9,148 bases of DNA from Methanobrevibacter sp. (GTDB taxonomy: Archaea > Methanobacteriota > Methanobacteria > Methanobacteriales > Methanobacteriaceae). The DNA lies in NCBI GenBank assembly GCA_017646885.1, contig JAGCLR010000285.1:1-9148 (forward strand). Direction: 5' to 3'. The translations under genes and the position numbers were made by a program. The notes beneath the pieces are model-generated. The model saw only the letters and a list, made by a program, of their open reading frames with translations, did no database searches and was not told the origin of the DNA. Shown piece after piece: positions 1-6,173 of this stretch (position 1 is the stretch's first letter; each line of letters opens with the position of its first letter).

Positions 1-20
1 AAAAACAATTAGAAAAATAA

Positions 21-59
21 TTAAAAAAAATAAGAAAAGTTATCACAATAAGTGATAAC
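21..59 (-). terminator. Intrinsic terminator of the prenol kinase gene
   Basis: Immediately after the stop codon a perfect 8-bp stem (GTTATCAC at 39-46 pairing with GTGATAAC at 52-59) encloses a 5-nt loop. On the minus strand it is followed by TTTTCTTATTTTTTTT. This is a textbook stem-loop plus T-tract for the minus-strand transcript. Confidence 0.75.
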
Positions 60-60
60 A

Positions 61-750
61 TTAAAGCATTGTTGCAACAAGGAAGTATAATACAGAAGTT
101 ACGGAAGGTACGGTAAGGTTATCGATACCACCATAACTGATAGCTTCAGCAATAGTTGCAATTGCAGAAATAATCAAGATGTACCAGAAATTAAGCTCTG
201 GAAGTGTGTATCCCATTGCAGTGTAGAATACCCATACGAATACGGAAAGCACTGCAGTTACGGAAAGCATTGCAAGGGAACCGGCTACAGATTTCTCTCC
301 ACCAAATATGTGATATTTGATTCTTCCCCATTTAGCTCCAACAAGAGCTGCAAATCCATCACCGTATACCAATGGTACAATAGCCAATGCCACAATCCAA
401 AGCAAGTTTGGATCAATCAATATTGGGTAAATCAAGAGCAAGATAGACCAAATCAATGCATAGAAGAACAATCCTAATGCATGTCCGGATTCAGTAACAC
501 TGTTCTTGATTGTAATTGGGGAGTACTCTGTAAGGAAGAAGAGTGCTATGGTAACAGGTAATGTAATGAATAAAAGCATAATCCATGGATCTGAGAAGAA
601 TGGCATAGCAAATATCATATTCCCTACCATAATGTGAAGGAATTTACGGGAAACTTCCGGTCTACTTTTCAATACTTTCTCCGCAAGGAAGAAAATTATA
701 CCTACATAAGCATAAACAACAATCAACGCTATTATATCTGATGTTAACAT
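61..750 (-). CDS. CTP-dependent prenol kinase, dolichol/phytol kinase family membrane protein
   Basis: This 229-residue integral membrane protein belongs to the SEC59 (dolichol kinase)/VTE5 (phytol kinase)/CTP-transferase superfamily. Members phosphorylate a polyprenol or phytol-like alcohol using CTP, at the membrane. Seen in the sequence: about six to seven hydrophobic segments (roughly residues 4-24, 38-52, 56-73, 92-112, 117-138, 158-178, 188-205); the family SRKFLH motif at 34-39; the nucleotide-site signature GDGFAALVG at 130-138, followed by GGEKSVAGS at 150-158; and the C-terminal acidic/DN motif (E202, DN at 210-211). The N-terminus starts directly with a membrane helix, and the ATG at 748-750 has only a weak upstream GAGTAGAT. 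A strong terminator follows the stop. In archaea the likely substrates are dolichol or geranylgeraniol-type alcohols for lipid or glycan carriers; the exact substrate cannot be read from the sequence. Its upstream neighbour on the same strand is a tocopherol-cyclase-like gene, separated by 143 bp and a terminator. Confidence 0.8.
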   Translation of the reverse strand: MLTSDIIALIVVYAYVGIIFFLAEKVLKSRPEVSRKFLHIMVGNMIFAMPFFSDPWIMLLFITLPVTIALFFLTEYSPITIKNSVTESGHALGLFFYALIWSILLLIYPILIDPNLLWIVALAIVPLVYGDGFAALVGAKWGRIKYHIFGGEKSVAGSLAMLSVTAVLSVFVWVFYTAMGYTLPELNFWYILIISAIATIAEAISYGGIDNLTVPSVTSVLYFLVATML

Positions 751-863
751 AATATCTACTCGTTAAATTCAAAATATTAATTAAATTAATAAAACTCCTT
801 TTTTAAATTTTAAATGATAAAAGAATAAAATGATAATTAAATTAGTTAATGAATTATAATGAT

Positions 864-896
864 AAAAAAAATAATGCTATAGATAGAATCTATCTA
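864..896 (-). terminator. Intrinsic terminator of the tocopherol-cyclase-like gene
   Basis: A 17-nt palindrome at 880-896 (arms TAGATAGA/TCTATCTA around one base; realistically a 6-bp stem with a 5-nt loop) includes the TAG stop codon itself. Ten bases further along the minus strand is a run of eight T (864-871). It separates this gene from the prenol kinase gene, so the two are probably transcribed separately or joined only by read-through. Confidence 0.65.
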
Positions 897-2036
897 ATCT
901 ATAACATTATGAGTTCTGTCATCATCATATTCTCCGTATTCACAACCTGCATTTTCTACTTTTATGTGGTCAATCAAGGTTCCATCTTTTTTCATCAATT
1001 TGATTTCACCGTAACCGCTTCCACCGTTCCAAAGACGGGTGTGAAGTTTTTTACCGGTAGGAGCTTCATAATTGAAAAGCATCATTTCATCACGTTTGCA
1101 GTAGAGTTTCAATTCAAGCTTGCTGTTCCAGTTACTGCAGTTGATGTACCATTCGTTGTCCACTTCTCCTTCCTTGAATCCGAAATCCACTCTTACATTA
1201 TTCCAGAATCTTGCAAAGTTGTACTCATACATTTTTCCTTCATAGTAGAATCCAATCAATAACTTACGAGGGAGGGAAATACCGAATGCCTTAGGTTTTC
1301 CACCACCAGCTTCAAAAGCGGAGTTGTTAAGTTTCTTTCCGGTAATTAAGCTTGTTAAATTACAGGAGGATATCCATAACCAAGGGCTTGTAAAGTCTCC
1401 ACCCCAGTTCTTGTCTGCATATCCAAAGGATTTTTCAGGAATCACTTCATACTCAACACCATCCAATTCAACGGTTCCGCTGTATTGAGTCTTGATTCCT
1501 TCAGCGTGCCAAAACATTTCAAAAGCGTTTATTTTTCTAAAGAAACTGTTAGCACCATAACCTACGTTAAAAGTAATTTGCTTGTCAATATCCAAATCCC
1601 ATTTCATTTCCCCTGCATCAGACATGTATTCTGGATGGTCACGTGCTTCTTCTTCAGTGACTTTACAGTAACCGGTCATGTGAGTTTCAGTTAAGCTGTA
1701 TTCTCCAATCTTGATGTCTAATTTATCGTCAGGACATTCAAAGTCTTTCATGGAATAGAAGTTATGGATCTGTTTAGGGTCTTCTCCATATGCTCCGACT
1801 TTTAACATACAGTAAGATGGTCTTTTTCCTGCTTCAATGTTTTTAGGGTCTTGTCCTAAAGTAGGTTCATCTTCAGCCAAGTCAGGGTTACAGACGAAGT
1901 ATTCTATAAAGAATGGTCTTGGTTCCCCAGTTTCCTTATTGTAAGCAGTGAAAGAATGCCACCACCAGTCATAACCTTGCTTAGCAAGGGGACCTTTCAA
2001 CATAAAATGGTCTCTTTTCAAATCACTTTTATTCAT
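894..2036 (-). CDS. Tocopherol-cyclase-like (VTE1 family) protein
   Basis: The 380-residue soluble protein, with no signal peptide or membrane segment, resembles the tocopherol cyclase-like family (plant VTE1 and its bacterial relatives). The best evidence is the motif around residues 205-226: GYADKNWGGDF followed by TSPWLWISSCN. It matches the family pattern in which Glu/Asp-Lys-Asn-Trp-Gly is followed by a Trp-rich stretch and a polar SxN/QCN end. The protein is rich in aromatic residues and predicted beta strands, as expected for a lipocalin-like barrel (WWWHSF at 24-29, FWHAEG at 175-180, RLWNGGSGYG at 334-343). The ATG at 2034-2036 follows a strong GGAGG Shine-Dalgarno at 2044-2048 with 7-nt spacing. 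Plant enzymes close the chromanol ring of tocopherol, but most microbial members have no demonstrated activity and methanogens make no known tocopherol, so function here is unknown. From memory, very similar proteins occur in gut Firmicutes, which would fit horizontal transfer. Confidence 0.72.
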   Translation of the reverse strand: MNKSDLKRDHFMLKGPLAKQGYDWWWHSFTAYNKETGEPRPFFIEYFVCNPDLAEDEPTLGQDPKNIEAGKRPSYCMLKVGAYGEDPKQIHNFYSMKDFECPDDKLDIKIGEYSLTETHMTGYCKVTEEEARDHPEYMSDAGEMKWDLDIDKQITFNVGYGANSFFRKINAFEMFWHAEGIKTQYSGTVELDGVEYEVIPEKSFGYADKNWGGDFTSPWLWISSCNLTSLITGKKLNNSAFEAGGGKPKAFGISLPRKLLIGFYYEGKMYEYNFARFWNNVRVDFGFKEGEVDNEWYINCSNWNSKLELKLYCKRDEMMLFNYEAPTGKKLHTRLWNGGSGYGEIKLMKKDGTLIDHIKVENAGCEYGEYDDDRTHNVID

Positions 2037-2356
2037 TCAAAATCCTCCAAAAGAAAAAATCATATTATTTGATAATTTAATTATTATAAAATCAACCAGT
2101 GAATTAAATAAATTTGACAAGTTAAATCGCCAAATGATTGAATAATTAAAAAATCGACTAATATATCTTATATTTTAATTTATATTATCTTTATAATAAA
2201 TATTTTATTATTTAAATATGGGAAAATTGAAAAATTGATTAAAAAAATTGATTAAAAAAAGAGAATTAAGAAATAACTGAAGAAAAAATTGATTAAAAAA
2301 ATAGAATTGAAAATAGAATTAAAAAATAGCTAAAAAAAGGTAATGATTTTGATCAT
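2037..2356. other. Intergenic region, A+T-rich, no gene
   Basis: These 320 bp contain no credible gene. On the minus strand the right-hand end (2332-2357) is the terminator of the upstream acidic-protein gene and the left end carries the GGAGG ribosome binding site of the tocopherol-cyclase-like gene. A TATA-like TTTTATAATA near 2083-2092 could be that gene's promoter (weak call). The middle (2221-2330) is A-rich low-complexity sequence with several copies of ATTGATTAAAAAA. Confidence 0.7.
2223..2267. repeat. A-rich dispersed direct repeat, copy 1
   Basis: A 25-bp block (2223-2247, AAAATTG/AAAAATTG/ATTA7 pattern) and a 15-bp block (2253-2267, TA7GAGAATT) are both repeated exactly at 3459-3483 and 3485-3499. 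A further partial copy of the ATTGATTAAAAAAA unit lies at about 2287-2301. Both full copies lie just downstream of minus-strand genes, where they read as T-rich tracts, so a termination role or slippage-driven growth is likely. Confidence 0.6.
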
Positions 2357-2357
2357 T
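2332..2357 (-). terminator. Intrinsic terminator of the acidic hypothetical gene
   Basis: A 6-bp stem (AATGAT at 2342-2347 with ATCATT at 2352-2357) with a TTTG loop overlaps the first base of the TGA stop. On the minus strand it is followed by ACC and then seven T (2332-2338) and a long T-rich stretch. Confidence 0.65.
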
Positions 2358-3061
2358 CAATCATCATCATAATCAAATATGCTAAAGTCCATACCTTTTG
2401 AAAAGCTTTGGTCGATAAGGTGTGCAATGAATTCCTCAAATGAAACTTCCTTATCTTCACTTAAGATATCCGCTTCATCTGGAAACATTTCTGGGTTTAA
2501 AGTGAAACTGAGTTCTTCTTGATTTTGAGTGAGAATCTTTATAAAATCCTCTACAGAAATCTCACGGGACTCCCCAGGTTTCATATCAAAGAGCTCTAAA
2601 ACTGAATTTTCATCATTGATTTCGAATTCAATCTCATTCGGAACTTCAACAATATCCCCTTCCAATACTGGCCCATTGAAAACCTTTTCCAAATCAGTAT
2701 CATCAATCACATCAAAGCTTTGATTCTCAATGAATGGATTTTCAAATCTGAGATTGACTTCATCATCACCGGACAAATCCAAATGAACTTCCTCATCTTC
2801 AAAAGCACCAATCTGTTCATAGAAATGTTGGAACAAAACCATTTCCACTTCATCAACAATGCTTGAAATGTTCTTTACATCTCTCCAATCTTGAGAGTTA
2901 ATTACAAATGCACAGAAGTCATCAATAGCTGAAATGACAGATTTATATCTGTTTAAGTCTTTTTTAGATAATCTGTTGCATTCAATTAAAGTATTTATTC
3001 TAGCTGTTTCACTTACCAATCTCTTAATCCAAATCAATTGCACTAAACCAAAATCATTCAT
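2357..3061 (-). CDS. Hypothetical acidic protein with an internal repeat
   Basis: I do not recognise this 234-residue protein. Residues 1-85 look mostly alpha-helical with mixed charge (WIKRLV, RLSKKDLNRYK, IDDFCAFVINSQDW). From about residue 87 the protein becomes strongly acidic and ends FDYDDD. Within the acidic half a module appears twice: SVEDFIKILTQNQEELSFTL at 169-188 and SFEEFIAHLIDQ followed by a MDFSI end at 207-228, both matching S-x-E-[DE]-F-I-x-x-L with a hydrophobic Phe-Ser/Thr end. There is no signal peptide, membrane helix or Cys/His metal site. The ATG at 3059-3061 has a very good Shine-Dalgarno, GAGGTG at 3067-3072, 5 nt away. It stands alone on the minus strand with its own terminator; its promoter may lie far upstream (see 3367-3390), giving a leader of nearly 300 nt. 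The acidity suggests a protein-interaction or adaptor role, but that is a guess. Confidence 0.8.
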   Translation of the reverse strand: MNDFGLVQLIWIKRLVSETARINTLIECNRLSKKDLNRYKSVISAIDDFCAFVINSQDWRDVKNISSIVDEVEMVLFQHFYEQIGAFEDEEVHLDLSGDDEVNLRFENPFIENQSFDVIDDTDLEKVFNGPVLEGDIVEVPNEIEFEINDENSVLELFDMKPGESREISVEDFIKILTQNQEELSFTLNPEMFPDEADILSEDKEVSFEEFIAHLIDQSFSKGMDFSIFDYDDD

Positions 3062-3208
3062 TAAAACACCTCATAGATGAAAATTCATTCGACAACAAAA
3101 TACGTTAAATTATCCCAACAAATCATCATAGGTAAAAAATGCAAACAAAATACAAAGGCACAACATGAGTTGATATTATGAACAAACGAAATATAGGAGT
3201 GATTTAAT

Positions 3209-3244
3209 ATGATGAAATTCTACTATGATGATTTATTGGTGTAA
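3209..3244 (+). CDS. Micro-ORF of 11 codons with strong ribosome binding site (doubtful)
   Basis: ATGATG begins an ORF encoding MMKFYYDDLLV, preceded 5 nt upstream by GGAGTGAT (3196-3203), close to the full archaeal Shine-Dalgarno. Such a site ahead of a short, mostly stopped reading frame suggests either a leader peptide or the 5' remnant of a decayed gene. In the shifted frame from 3238 the sequence reads GVINHDHRFIPLH, a stop, then IYNQEFKHEMDSFKHALK and TFRTCG before the next stop, which looks protein-like. No clear plus-strand TATA box was seen. Its stop codon abuts the inverted repeats at 3245-3354. Confidence 0.25.
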   Translation: MMKFYYDDLLV

Positions 3245-3354
3245 TCAACCACGATCATAGATTCATACCCCTTCATTGAATCTACAATCAGGAATTCAAG
3301 CATGAGATGGACTCATTTAAGCATGCATTGAAAACTTTTAGAACATGTGGTTGA
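3245..3354 (-). ncRNA. Candidate structured RNA or 5' leader element
   Basis: Three nested inverted repeats can form a three-way-junction-like fold. The closing stem is TCAACCAC (3245-3252) with GTGGTTGA (3347-3354). One hairpin is TAGATTCA (3258-3265) with TGAATCTA (3277-3284), loop 11 nt. The other is TTCAAGCATG (3295-3304) with CATGC plus TTGAA (3322-3332, one bulged A). The minus strand is favoured because two TATA-like boxes lie 13-36 bp upstream on that strand; the farther one would start transcription near 3360, just before the closing stem. It could be a leader of the acidic-protein gene (start codon about 180 nt further) or a free RNA. It matches no RNA family I know. Each stem alone could arise by chance in a 500-bp spacer, so the case rests on nesting and promoter position. 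Confidence 0.35.
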
Positions 3355-3366
3355 CATGGTAACAAT

Positions 3367-3390
3367 TATATAAACTTGGTTGCATATAAA
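3367..3390 (-). promoter_or_regulatory. Tandem TATA-like boxes, minus strand
   Basis: On the minus strand TTTATATG (3390-3383) and TTTATATA (3374-3367) both resemble archaeal TATA boxes. With the usual spacing of about 26 bp they predict start sites near 3360 and 3344, at the edge of the candidate structured RNA. They are the best promoter candidates for the acidic-protein gene downstream, since nothing convincing is seen immediately ahead of it. Confidence 0.5.
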
Positions 3391-3458
3391 GATTTCTGAT
3401 TTCTATAAAAAAGATGAAATTTAAGTAAAAATAATAATGAGAATTAAAAAAAATAAGA

Positions 3459-3499
3459 AAAATTGAAAAATTGATTAAAAAAAGTAAAAAAAGAGAATT
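3459..3499. repeat. A-rich dispersed direct repeat, copy 2
   Basis: It is the second exact copy of the 25-bp (3459-3483) and 15-bp (3485-3499) blocks found at 2223-2267. Here it lies downstream of the phosphorylase terminator, again in the T-rich sense relative to the minus-strand gene. Confidence 0.6.
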
Positions 3500-3510
3500 T
3501 AATAAAATGA

Positions 3511-3561
3511 AATAAAAAGAGTTTTGATCAAACTTTTGTGAGCGAAGCGAGTAAAAGTTTG
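3511..3561 (-). terminator. Terminator of the rtcB-phosphorylase operon with two alternative stems
   Basis: Four bases after the TAA stop a perfect 9-bp stem (CAAACTTTT at 3529-3537 with AAAAGTTTG at 3553-3561) encloses a GC-rich 15-nt loop, GTGAGCGAAGCGAGT on the plus strand. The TTTGATCAAA palindrome at 3523-3532 overlaps one arm, so on the minus strand a second stem AGTTT/AAACT can form instead, directly followed by CTTTTT. Downstream sequence is T-rich for about 100 nt. The GC-rich loop stands out from its surroundings and may mark a dispersed intergenic repeat. Confidence 0.65.
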
Positions 3562-3565
3562 GGCG

Positions 3566-4339
3566 TTACATATGTGCATCATCTAAAATGTGATGACACT
3601 CACAATCGCACTCTTTTGATAAGTCCTTAATTGTATCAAGCAATAAGTTAATCAATTCCCCTTTCTTTTGAGCCATAATGTCAAGGACTTCTTTTGTATC
3701 TAATTTAGTAGGGGAAATAGAAGTTGAATAATTGGAAACAACAGCTATAGGAGCATAACACATTTCCTTTTCCCTTGCAAGAACCGCTTCAGGCAATGTA
3801 GTCATACCAACAATTGCTCCTCCCAATATGCTAAACATCTTTATTTCAGCAGGAGTTTCAAACCTTGGCCCTTCTGTACAGACAATGGTTCCTCCATCAA
3901 CTACCTTTCCATCAACACATCCAGAATTGTCTAAAATGGCTTTTCTCAACCTATTGCAGAAAGGTTCAGTCATGTCAATGTGAATAACCTCATTGTCATA
4001 AAATGTTCTGTCCCTATTTACAGTGAAATCCAAAAAGTCATCTGGGAGAACAATTGATCCTGGACCAATATCCAAATCAAGTGAACCTACAGCATTTGTA
4101 GCCATGATCTGAGTGACACCTATCTCCTTAAGTGCCATAATATTTGCCTTAAAATTGATTTTATGTGGAGGGCAAGTGTGACCTGCAGAGTGTCTTGGCA
4201 AGAAAGCAACTGTCTTGTCCCCAATGCTTAAAAGGGAAACCTCAACAGAACCGTATTCTGTCTCAACAGTCTTCTTTTCAATTGAATCTGCCAATTCACT
4301 TATTTCCTCTACGCCACTACCACCAATAATTCCAATCAT
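3566..4339 (-). CDS. Methylthioadenosine/methylthioinosine phosphorylase family protein (probably 6-oxopurine type)
   Basis: This 257-residue phosphorylase of the MTAP/PNP family cleaves a purine nucleoside with phosphate to free base and sugar 1-phosphate, in methylthioadenosine and 5'-deoxynucleoside salvage. Motifs in order: phosphate loop IIGGSG (4-9), PRHSAGH (48-54), NAVGSL (82-87), EGPRFET (156-162), GMTTLPEAVLARE (178-190) and VVSNYSTS (200-207). In MTA phosphorylases the base-binding position is usually Asp, while 6-oxopurine enzymes have Asn; N203 here points to inosine-type substrates such as methylthioinosine, as in the MTI phosphorylase known from Methanocaldococcus. That assignment is inference. 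The C-terminus is unusual: CDCECHH at 244-250, recalling the CxC redox motif of some thermophilic archaeal relatives. The ATG at 4337-4339 follows GAGGT with 6-nt spacing. It lies 26 bp downstream of rtcB and is almost certainly co-transcribed with it. Confidence 0.88.
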   Translation of the reverse strand: MIGIIGGSGVEEISELADSIEKKTVETEYGSVEVSLLSIGDKTVAFLPRHSAGHTCPPHKINFKANIMALKEIGVTQIMATNAVGSLDLDIGPGSIVLPDDFLDFTVNRDRTFYDNEVIHIDMTEPFCNRLRKAILDNSGCVDGKVVDGGTIVCTEGPRFETPAEIKMFSILGGAIVGMTTLPEAVLAREKEMCYAPIAVVSNYSTSISPTKLDTKEVLDIMAQKKGELINLLLDTIKDLSKECDCECHHILDDAHM

Positions 4340-4365
4340 ATGATAACCTCAATACCAGAGCCGGC

Positions 4366-5814
4366 TTATCCTTTTGTAACTGCTAAAGGAACAACTTTTG
4401 CAACTAATTTAGCGATTCCTGCATCGTGAGATGTTTTGACAACTGAATCAACATTCTTGTAAGCACCAGGTGCTTCTTCAGCTAAAACAGGAGCGGAATT
4501 TGCTTTTACATGAATTCCTTTTGCATTCAATTCCTTCTCGATTCCTTCTGCAGTGAATTGCTTTTTAGCAGCAGTTCTTGATAGGACTCTTCCTGCACCA
4601 TGAGCAGTTGAACCGAAGGTCTCTTCCATAGCCACATCCGTACCATGCAAGATGTAAGAAGCTGTACCCATGGTTCCTGGAATCAATACAGGTTGTCCAA
4701 CACTTCTATATTCCTTAGGAATTTCACGTCTTCCAGGACCAAATGCGCGAGTAGCTCCTTTTCTGTGAACAAGAACCTCCATATGGGAACCTTTTACCTT
4801 ATGAACTTCCTTTTTAGCAATGTTATGTGCAACATCGTAAATGGTGCTCATACCCATATCATCAGCACTGCGGGAGAACACTTCCTCAAATGATTCTCTA
4901 ACCCAATGGGACATCATTTGACGATTTGCCCATGCGTAGTTAGCTCCAGCAGCCATAGCCTTCAAGTAGCCTTGTGCTTCCTTGGAATCGATAGGAGCAC
5001 ATGCCAATTGCCTATCTGGAATATTGATTTTATAATTTCTATAAGCCTTATCCATTTTTCTCAAATAGTCAGAACAGATTTGGTGTCCACATCCTCTTGA
5101 ACCGCTGTGAATCATGATGGCGATTGAACCTGCTTCAAGGCCAAATGCCTTTGCCACATTCTCATCATAGATCTCTTCAATCTTTTGAACTTCAAGGAAG
5201 TGGTTTCCAGAACCTAATGAACCTAACTGAGGAATTCCTCTTTTTTTAGCCTTATCACTTACAATAGCAGATTCAGCGTCCTTCATTCTACCGTTTTCTT
5301 CCAAGAACTTAAGGTCGTCTTCCCAACCGAATCCACGTTCTACAGCCCACCAAGCACCATAGTCTAAAACCTCATTGATCTCATTATCCTTAAGTCTGAT
5401 TTGACCTTTACTTCCTACACCTGATGGGATGTTCTTAAACAATACTTCAGTAAGCTCCTTAAGCTTAGGCTTGATTTCGTCTTCTGTTAAGTTAGTTCTA
5501 AGCATTCTAACTCCACAGTTAATGTCAAAACCTACTCCTCCAGGGCTTACAACACCATTATTGTAATTGAAAGCTCCTACACCACCAATGCTGAAACCAT
5601 ATCCGAAGTGAATGTCTGGCATAGCTATTGATGCGCCTTGAATACCTGGCATGCAAGCTACATTTGCCACTTGCTCAAGAGCTCCCTCTTCAATATCCTT
5701 AACGGATTCATCATCAAGATACAATCTTCCAGGGACTCTCATTTCCTTTTTATAACCACTTGGGAGTTCCCATACATTATCTCTTACCTTTTCAAGATTT
5801 TCTTTAACTGACAT
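4366..5814 (-). CDS. rtcB: RtcB, RNA-splicing ligase (3'-phosphate/5'-OH, GTP-dependent)
   Basis: RtcB joins RNA 2',3'-cyclic phosphate or 3'-phosphate ends to 5'-OH ends, using Mn2+ and GTP through a guanylylated histidine. It is the tRNA-splicing ligase of archaea. The 482-residue length is normal. All metal and catalytic residues known from the Pyrococcus enzyme are in place (numbering from the ATG): D97 and C100 in [10 protein letters not shown]205 in GSGNHF, H236 in [10 protein letters not shown]330 in DVAHNIAK, and the guanylylated H405 in STAHGAGR. The reading frame extends to a GTG at 5823, but that GTG lies inside the Shine-Dalgarno-like AGTGAT; the ATG at 5812-5814, giving [10 protein letters not shown], is the better start. 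It is followed after 26 bp by the phosphorylase gene, and archease lies divergently upstream across the A+T-rich region. A tandem repeat covers its presumed promoter. Confidence 0.95.
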   Translation of the reverse strand: MSVKENLEKVRDNVWELPSGYKKEMRVPGRLYLDDESVKDIEEGALEQVANVACMPGIQGASIAMPDIHFGYGFSIGGVGAFNYNNGVVSPGGVGFDINCGVRMLRTNLTEDEIKPKLKELTEVLFKNIPSGVGSKGQIRLKDNEINEVLDYGAWWAVERGFGWEDDLKFLEENGRMKDAESAIVSDKAKKRGIPQLGSLGSGNHFLEVQKIEEIYDENVAKAFGLEAGSIAIMIHSGSRGCGHQICSDYLRKMDKAYRNYKINIPDRQLACAPIDSKEAQGYLKAMAAGANYAWANRQMMSHWVRESFEEVFSRSADDMGMSTIYDVAHNIAKKEVHKVKGSHMEVLVHRKGATRAFGPGRREIPKEYRSVGQPVLIPGTMGTASYILHGTDVAMEETFGSTAHGAGRVLSRTAAKKQFTAEGIEKELNAKGIHVKANSAPVLAEEAPGAYKNVDSVVKTSHDAGIAKLVAKVVPLAVTKG

Positions 5815-5879
5815 AAATATCACTGAATAAGTTAAAATAACAATTTAATATCCAATATTCAAATATTTAAAATAATAAT

Positions 5880-5908
5880 TTTGTATAAAAATTGTTTGTA
5901 TAAAAATT
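5880..5908 (-). promoter_or_regulatory. Tandem 14-bp repeat over the presumed rtcB promoter
   Basis: TTTGTATAAAAATT occurs twice (5880-5893 and 5895-5908) with a 15-bp period. On the minus strand each copy reads AATTTTTATACAAA and contains a TATA-like TTTTTATA. The proximal copy predicts a start site near 5861, about 47 nt before the rtcB ATG. The duplication could be a doubled TATA element or a pair of regulator half-sites on nearly the same helical face (about 1.4 turns apart). Confidence 0.5.
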
Positions 5909-6130
5909 ATGAATTTCAATTATATTTTTAATATAATTTCTAATATAATATTATAGTTTTGTTTTATAATACATTTAAAATTAATTGTTAAAACTGAAAC
6001 TAACAAAATCAAGAAAAGGGATATTTGAAAAATGCATTAAAAAATTGCATAAGCTCAATTAATCTAAAAAAAGTAAAAATTGATGTATGGTGTAAATGAT
6101 TGAATGATGGTTATTGAGTTCTTAGTGTTT

Positions 6131-6173
6131 AAAAAATGATAAAATAAAAATAAAAAATTTAAATTTGAAAACA
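6131..6173 (-). terminator. T-tract behind the small membrane-protein gene
   Basis: On the minus strand this reads as T-rich runs including TTTTTTATTTTTATTTTATCA, directly following the inverted repeat at 6174-6313. It is a plausible termination zone for the 6335-6523 transcript; it is called on T-content and position only. Confidence 0.4.

Larger units (their letters stand above)
3062..3565. other. Intergenic region with candidate RNA, tandem TATA boxes and terminator
   Basis: These 504 bp lie between the acidic-protein gene and the phosphorylase gene. From left to right they hold the ribosome binding site of the acidic-protein gene, a plus-strand micro-ORF (3209-3244), nested inverted repeats (3245-3354), two minus-strand TATA-like boxes (3367-3390), A-rich direct repeats (3459-3499) and the phosphorylase terminator (3511-3561). 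No full-length gene is present. Confidence 0.75.

Noticed and set aside
849..1262. Plus-strand open frame of 137 codons antisense to the tocopherol-cyclase-like gene
   Set aside because: It overlaps a gene with a strong ribosome binding site and a recognisable family motif; no Shine-Dalgarno precedes it and its composition looks like an antisense shadow.
2221..2340. CRISPR-like array from repeated ATTGATTAAAAAA units
   Set aside because: The units are short, A-rich, irregularly spaced and lack unique spacers; no cas genes are nearby.
5815..5823. GTG start for RtcB adding three residues
   Set aside because: The GTG is part of the Shine-Dalgarno-like AGTGAT; the ATG at 5814 gives the usual MSVKENL-type start.
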